Made by a program: the position numbers and the translations under genes
DNA from: Sulfurospirillum oryzae
Lineage (GTDB): Bacteria; Campylobacterota; Campylobacteria; Campylobacterales; Sulfurospirillaceae
Direction of reading: 5' to 3'
Assembly: GCF_025770725.1 (NCBI RefSeq)
Contig: NZ_JANZKZ010000001.1
Location: 558,001 to 622,000 of the forward strand
DNA: 64,000 nt
The notes under the pieces: model-generated
Told to the model about the DNA's origin: nothing
Seen by the model: the letters and a program-made list of their open reading frames with translations, nothing else
Databases searched by the model: none
In this document: piece by piece, positions 62,041 to 64,000 of the stretch
Position numbering within the stretch: position 1 is the first letter of the stretch
Layout: every line of letters begins with the position of its first letter

Positions 62041-62633
62041 ACAACTTCCTTTATCTCAAGAACATTATCGCGCATAACGATTTTTTGAAGTACATTTTGT
62101 TTTAATCTCTCTCTATCCACAATCTCACCATTAAAAATGAGATGACCTCGTGGACTGATACCATTCAGTACGATATATTCACCATCGCACTGCACTAATC
62201 CGTCAATAATACCATAAATACTCATACTCTCTTCACAAAAAACTTTTGCACCACTGTTGACACGCCCAAAAATAACAATAGGCAAATTCTCAACGATCTC
62301 TTCGCCTGAGCGAATGGGGCGATCATAAAGTTTCAGTTTTACTAACGGTTTTGGCTCAGAGACTGTCTCGGAAATCACCTCTTTCTTAGGCTCTTCTTCA
62401 AGCAAAGGTGCTTCTTTTTTGATTCCACCAAAACGAATATTGCAGTTGTTAATTTCTTTATAACAAACTCCGCTTTGCTCTAAAACAAAAGCAATATTCT
62501 TCGTTATATTTCCTTCAACAAGCAAAAAGAATTCCTTCAAAAGAAGCGTATTCTTTCTAAAATAATCTAAAAAAGAGGCTTCATCATCAATTTCGATATG
62601 AAACACTCTCACATTTTTTTGCGTTACTTTCAT
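62037..62633 (-). CDS. minC: Septum site-determining protein MinC
   Basis: A 198-residue cell-division inhibitor. The C-terminal beta-helix domain is clear (GRVNSGAKVFCEESMSIYG, GEYIVLNGISPRGHLIFNGE). The N-terminal half (VFHIEIDDEASFLDYFRKN) fits MinC_N. minD and minE are not in the window. It overlaps lpxC and the M23 peptidase by four bases each. Confidence 0.88.
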   Translation of the reverse strand: MKVTQKNVRVFHIEIDDEASFLDYFRKNTLLLKEFFLLVEGNITKNIAFVLEQSGVCYKEINNCNIRFGGIKKEAPLLEEEPKKEVISETVSEPKPLVKLKLYDRPIRSGEEIVENLPIVIFGRVNSGAKVFCEESMSIYGIIDGLVQCDGEYIVLNGISPRGHLIFNGEIVDRERLKQNVLQKIVMRDNVLEIKEVV

Positions 62634-64000
62634 CTATCCATAATCTTCTTTGCTGATTCTATTACATTAAATACGCTCTCTTTAAGCCAGACCTCATCCA
62701 TCCACTCCTCAGGTCTAACATCAACACCTTGAACATACATTCCAAAGTGAAGGTGATCGCCTAGTGCTAAACCCGTAAGTCCTGTTTTGGCAATAGACTC
62801 TCCAGCTCTCACAACATCACCCTCTTTGACCATAAAACTAGAGCAGTGACCATAAAGTGAATAAACCCCTAAGCCATGCGAAATAATAATGTTATTACCA
62901 TAAATTCCATTTTCACGTGCAAAGACAACAACACCATCGTTTGAAGTTTGCATAGGAGCCTGAGCGTTACTCGCAAGATCTAACCCTAAATGGTAAGATT
63001 CACTGGCTGGTTGTTTCTCGTATTCATAAAAACGATGATCTCCAAAACTTGCAACCACTTTACCATTACGAAGTGGATAAAAAGGTTTAAGTGTAAATCC
63101 ACTCATAAGCTCTCTTGGCGCATCCAATGTTGCTTTCAAAATATTCGCCTCATTGCCTTTACGCATATCTTCATTGACAAATTTAAACTTTTCTAACTTA
63201 GAAAGAGAAGATCTCTCCGGCGCCATTTCTGACACAAGATCGGCAATTTTACCATCTAAGAATCGATCCTCAAGAGCGATCGTTGATGTTTTATATTTTT
63301 TATCTTGTAAAAAATAAGGGATATGTGCTTTGGTTAAGTTTCCTGCTCTATCAATAGCAACAATTGAAGCACTAAAATTATCAATATGTGTAGGCCACGC
63401 AACGAGCGTAATGTAGTAACCCTCTTTATAAAACGGTGTCGGATAGAATTTTTTGCCAAAATTCGTCTCAATGTAGAGCGATTTCATCGCTTCATCTTGT
63501 GCCTTGAAAATAACTGTAGCAACGCCACCTTTCATAATTTTATACGAACTTCCAATCACATTGACTTCAGGTCTTTTGGTATCAACTTTCACAATAGATT
63601 TTTCACTCATACTATTACCAGCAAAAAAGTTCCATTTACTGCCATCAACAGCTTCAATGGTTAATTCAAACACTTTCTTGTTTGCACCAAAACCTGTCTT
63701 AGGGAATGAGAGATTGAGATCAACCACTTTTTCAGGTTTTTTATATTCTTTGGTCTCTAAAACAACACTTTTTTCACCATCAAAAAGCGTTGCACGAACA
63801 AAACGAAGACCACTTTCATCGCCAATTTGAACTTTAATCGGATCTTTTAAATTCCAATCTATCTCTTTAGGAAGAACTATTTTAGGAGCTTCTCTTTCAA
63901 ATAAACTGGAGTTAAATATAAAGGCAACGCCACCTACCAATACTAAAAAAATAAGCCCTAGCACAACTGCTGCTACGGATGATTTTCTCTGTTTTCTCAT
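62630..64000 (-). CDS. M23 (LytM-type) peptidoglycan endopeptidase
   Basis: A 456-residue protein with one N-terminal membrane anchor (VAAVVLGLIFLVLVGGVAFIF). A beta-rich middle of about 270 residues leads to a C-terminal M23 domain with active zinc motifs (SYHLGLDLA and GDHLHFGMYVQG). It should cut peptide cross-links of the cell wall. The ATG falls on the last base triplet of the window, so a longer start cannot be ruled out. Confidence 0.92.
   Translation of the reverse strand: MRKQRKSSVAAVVLGLIFLVLVGGVAFIFNSSLFEREAPKIVLPKEIDWNLKDPIKVQIGDESGLRFVRATLFDGEKSVVLETKEYKKPEKVVDLNLSFPKTGFGANKKVFELTIEAVDGSKWNFFAGNSMSEKSIVKVDTKRPEVNVIGSSYKIMKGGVATVIFKAQDEAMKSLYIETNFGKKFYPTPFYKEGYYITLVAWPTHIDNFSASIVAIDRAGNLTKAHIPYFLQDKKYKTSTIALEDRFLDGKIADLVSEMAPERSSLSKLEKFKFVNEDMRKGNEANILKATLDAPRELMSGFTLKPFYPLRNGKVVASFGDHRFYEYEKQPASESYHLGLDLASNAQAPMQTSNDGVVVFARENGIYGNNIIISHGLGVYSLYGHCSSFMVKEGDVVRAGESIAKTGLTGLALGDHLHFGMYVQGVDVRPEEWMDEVWLKESVFNVIESAKKIMDR

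Overview
The window looks like a chromosomal segment of a free-living Campylobacterota (epsilonproteobacterium), most likely Sulfurospirillum or a close relative. The evidence is gene order and content. The block fliA - small membrane protein - flhG - flhF - folK - peptidase - aroQ - amidohydrolase - sppA and the block M23 peptidase - minC - lpxC - tsaB - thrB - ylxR - infB - rbfA - rimP are typical of this phylum. The futalosine-pathway deaminase, two polysulfide/thiosulfate reductase operons, a TsdA-type cytochrome and the AT-rich composition fit a sulfur-respiring member. I saw no rRNA or tRNA gene, CRISPR array, insertion sequence or prophage.

Layout. 1-5.2 kb (minus): flagellar control operon (fliA cut by the left edge, flhG, flhF) running on from folK, a Xaa-Pro-type peptidase and aroQ. 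5.3-7.4 kb (plus): mqnF and sppA. 7.4-9.5 kb: a DUF1801-like protein, a glutathione peroxidase, and a YeiH-type transporter divergent from a LysR regulator. 10.4-14.1 kb (minus): TonB receptor, YfiR-like protein and HAMP-GGDEF cyclase in one operon. 14.3-23.5 kb: adenine deaminase, a large periplasmic-binding/GAF/PAS/GGDEF protein, a small Rop-like protein with a sigma54-type promoter, a hydrolase, xseA, ubiE, a TraT-like lipoprotein, an unknown protein and ppaC. 23.7-28.7 kb (plus): a self-contained TonB uptake operon (receptor, polyferredoxin membrane protein, exbB, exbD, tonB). 28.7-31.4 kb: two tandem secreted paralogues with Arg/Asp-rich tails and a HemN-like radical SAM enzyme.

31.4-51.1 kb is the sulfur-respiration region. 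One operon carries psrA1-psrB1-psrC1 followed without a break by a response regulator, a histidine kinase and a separate membrane-anchored Cache protein. A FIST-PAS-GGDEF-EAL protein lies between it and a second psrABC operon. Then come a radical SAM/methyltransferase fusion with YgbA, a TsdA cytochrome, and a second Cache - response regulator - kinase set divergent from tsdA. Eleven-base-period direct repeats, the usual footprint of OmpR-type regulators, lie before psrA2 and between tsdA and the second sensor set. I infer a duplicated three-protein sensory module controlling respiration with sulfur oxyanions or polysulfide.

51.1-64 kb: a cold shock protein, a CHASE4-PAS-GGDEF-EAL protein and a DUF309 protein, then a long minus-strand operon from the M23 peptidase through minC, lpxC, tsaB, thrB, ylxR, infB, rbfA, rimP and ribD to a TSUP exporter.

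The palindrome TTTACATGTAAA and its core TACATGTA are strongly over-represented across the whole window, mostly inside genes, where they encode LHV or TCK. A roughly 65-75 bp intergenic repeat occurs twice. tsaB and possibly the second Cache gene appear to use non-standard start codons.
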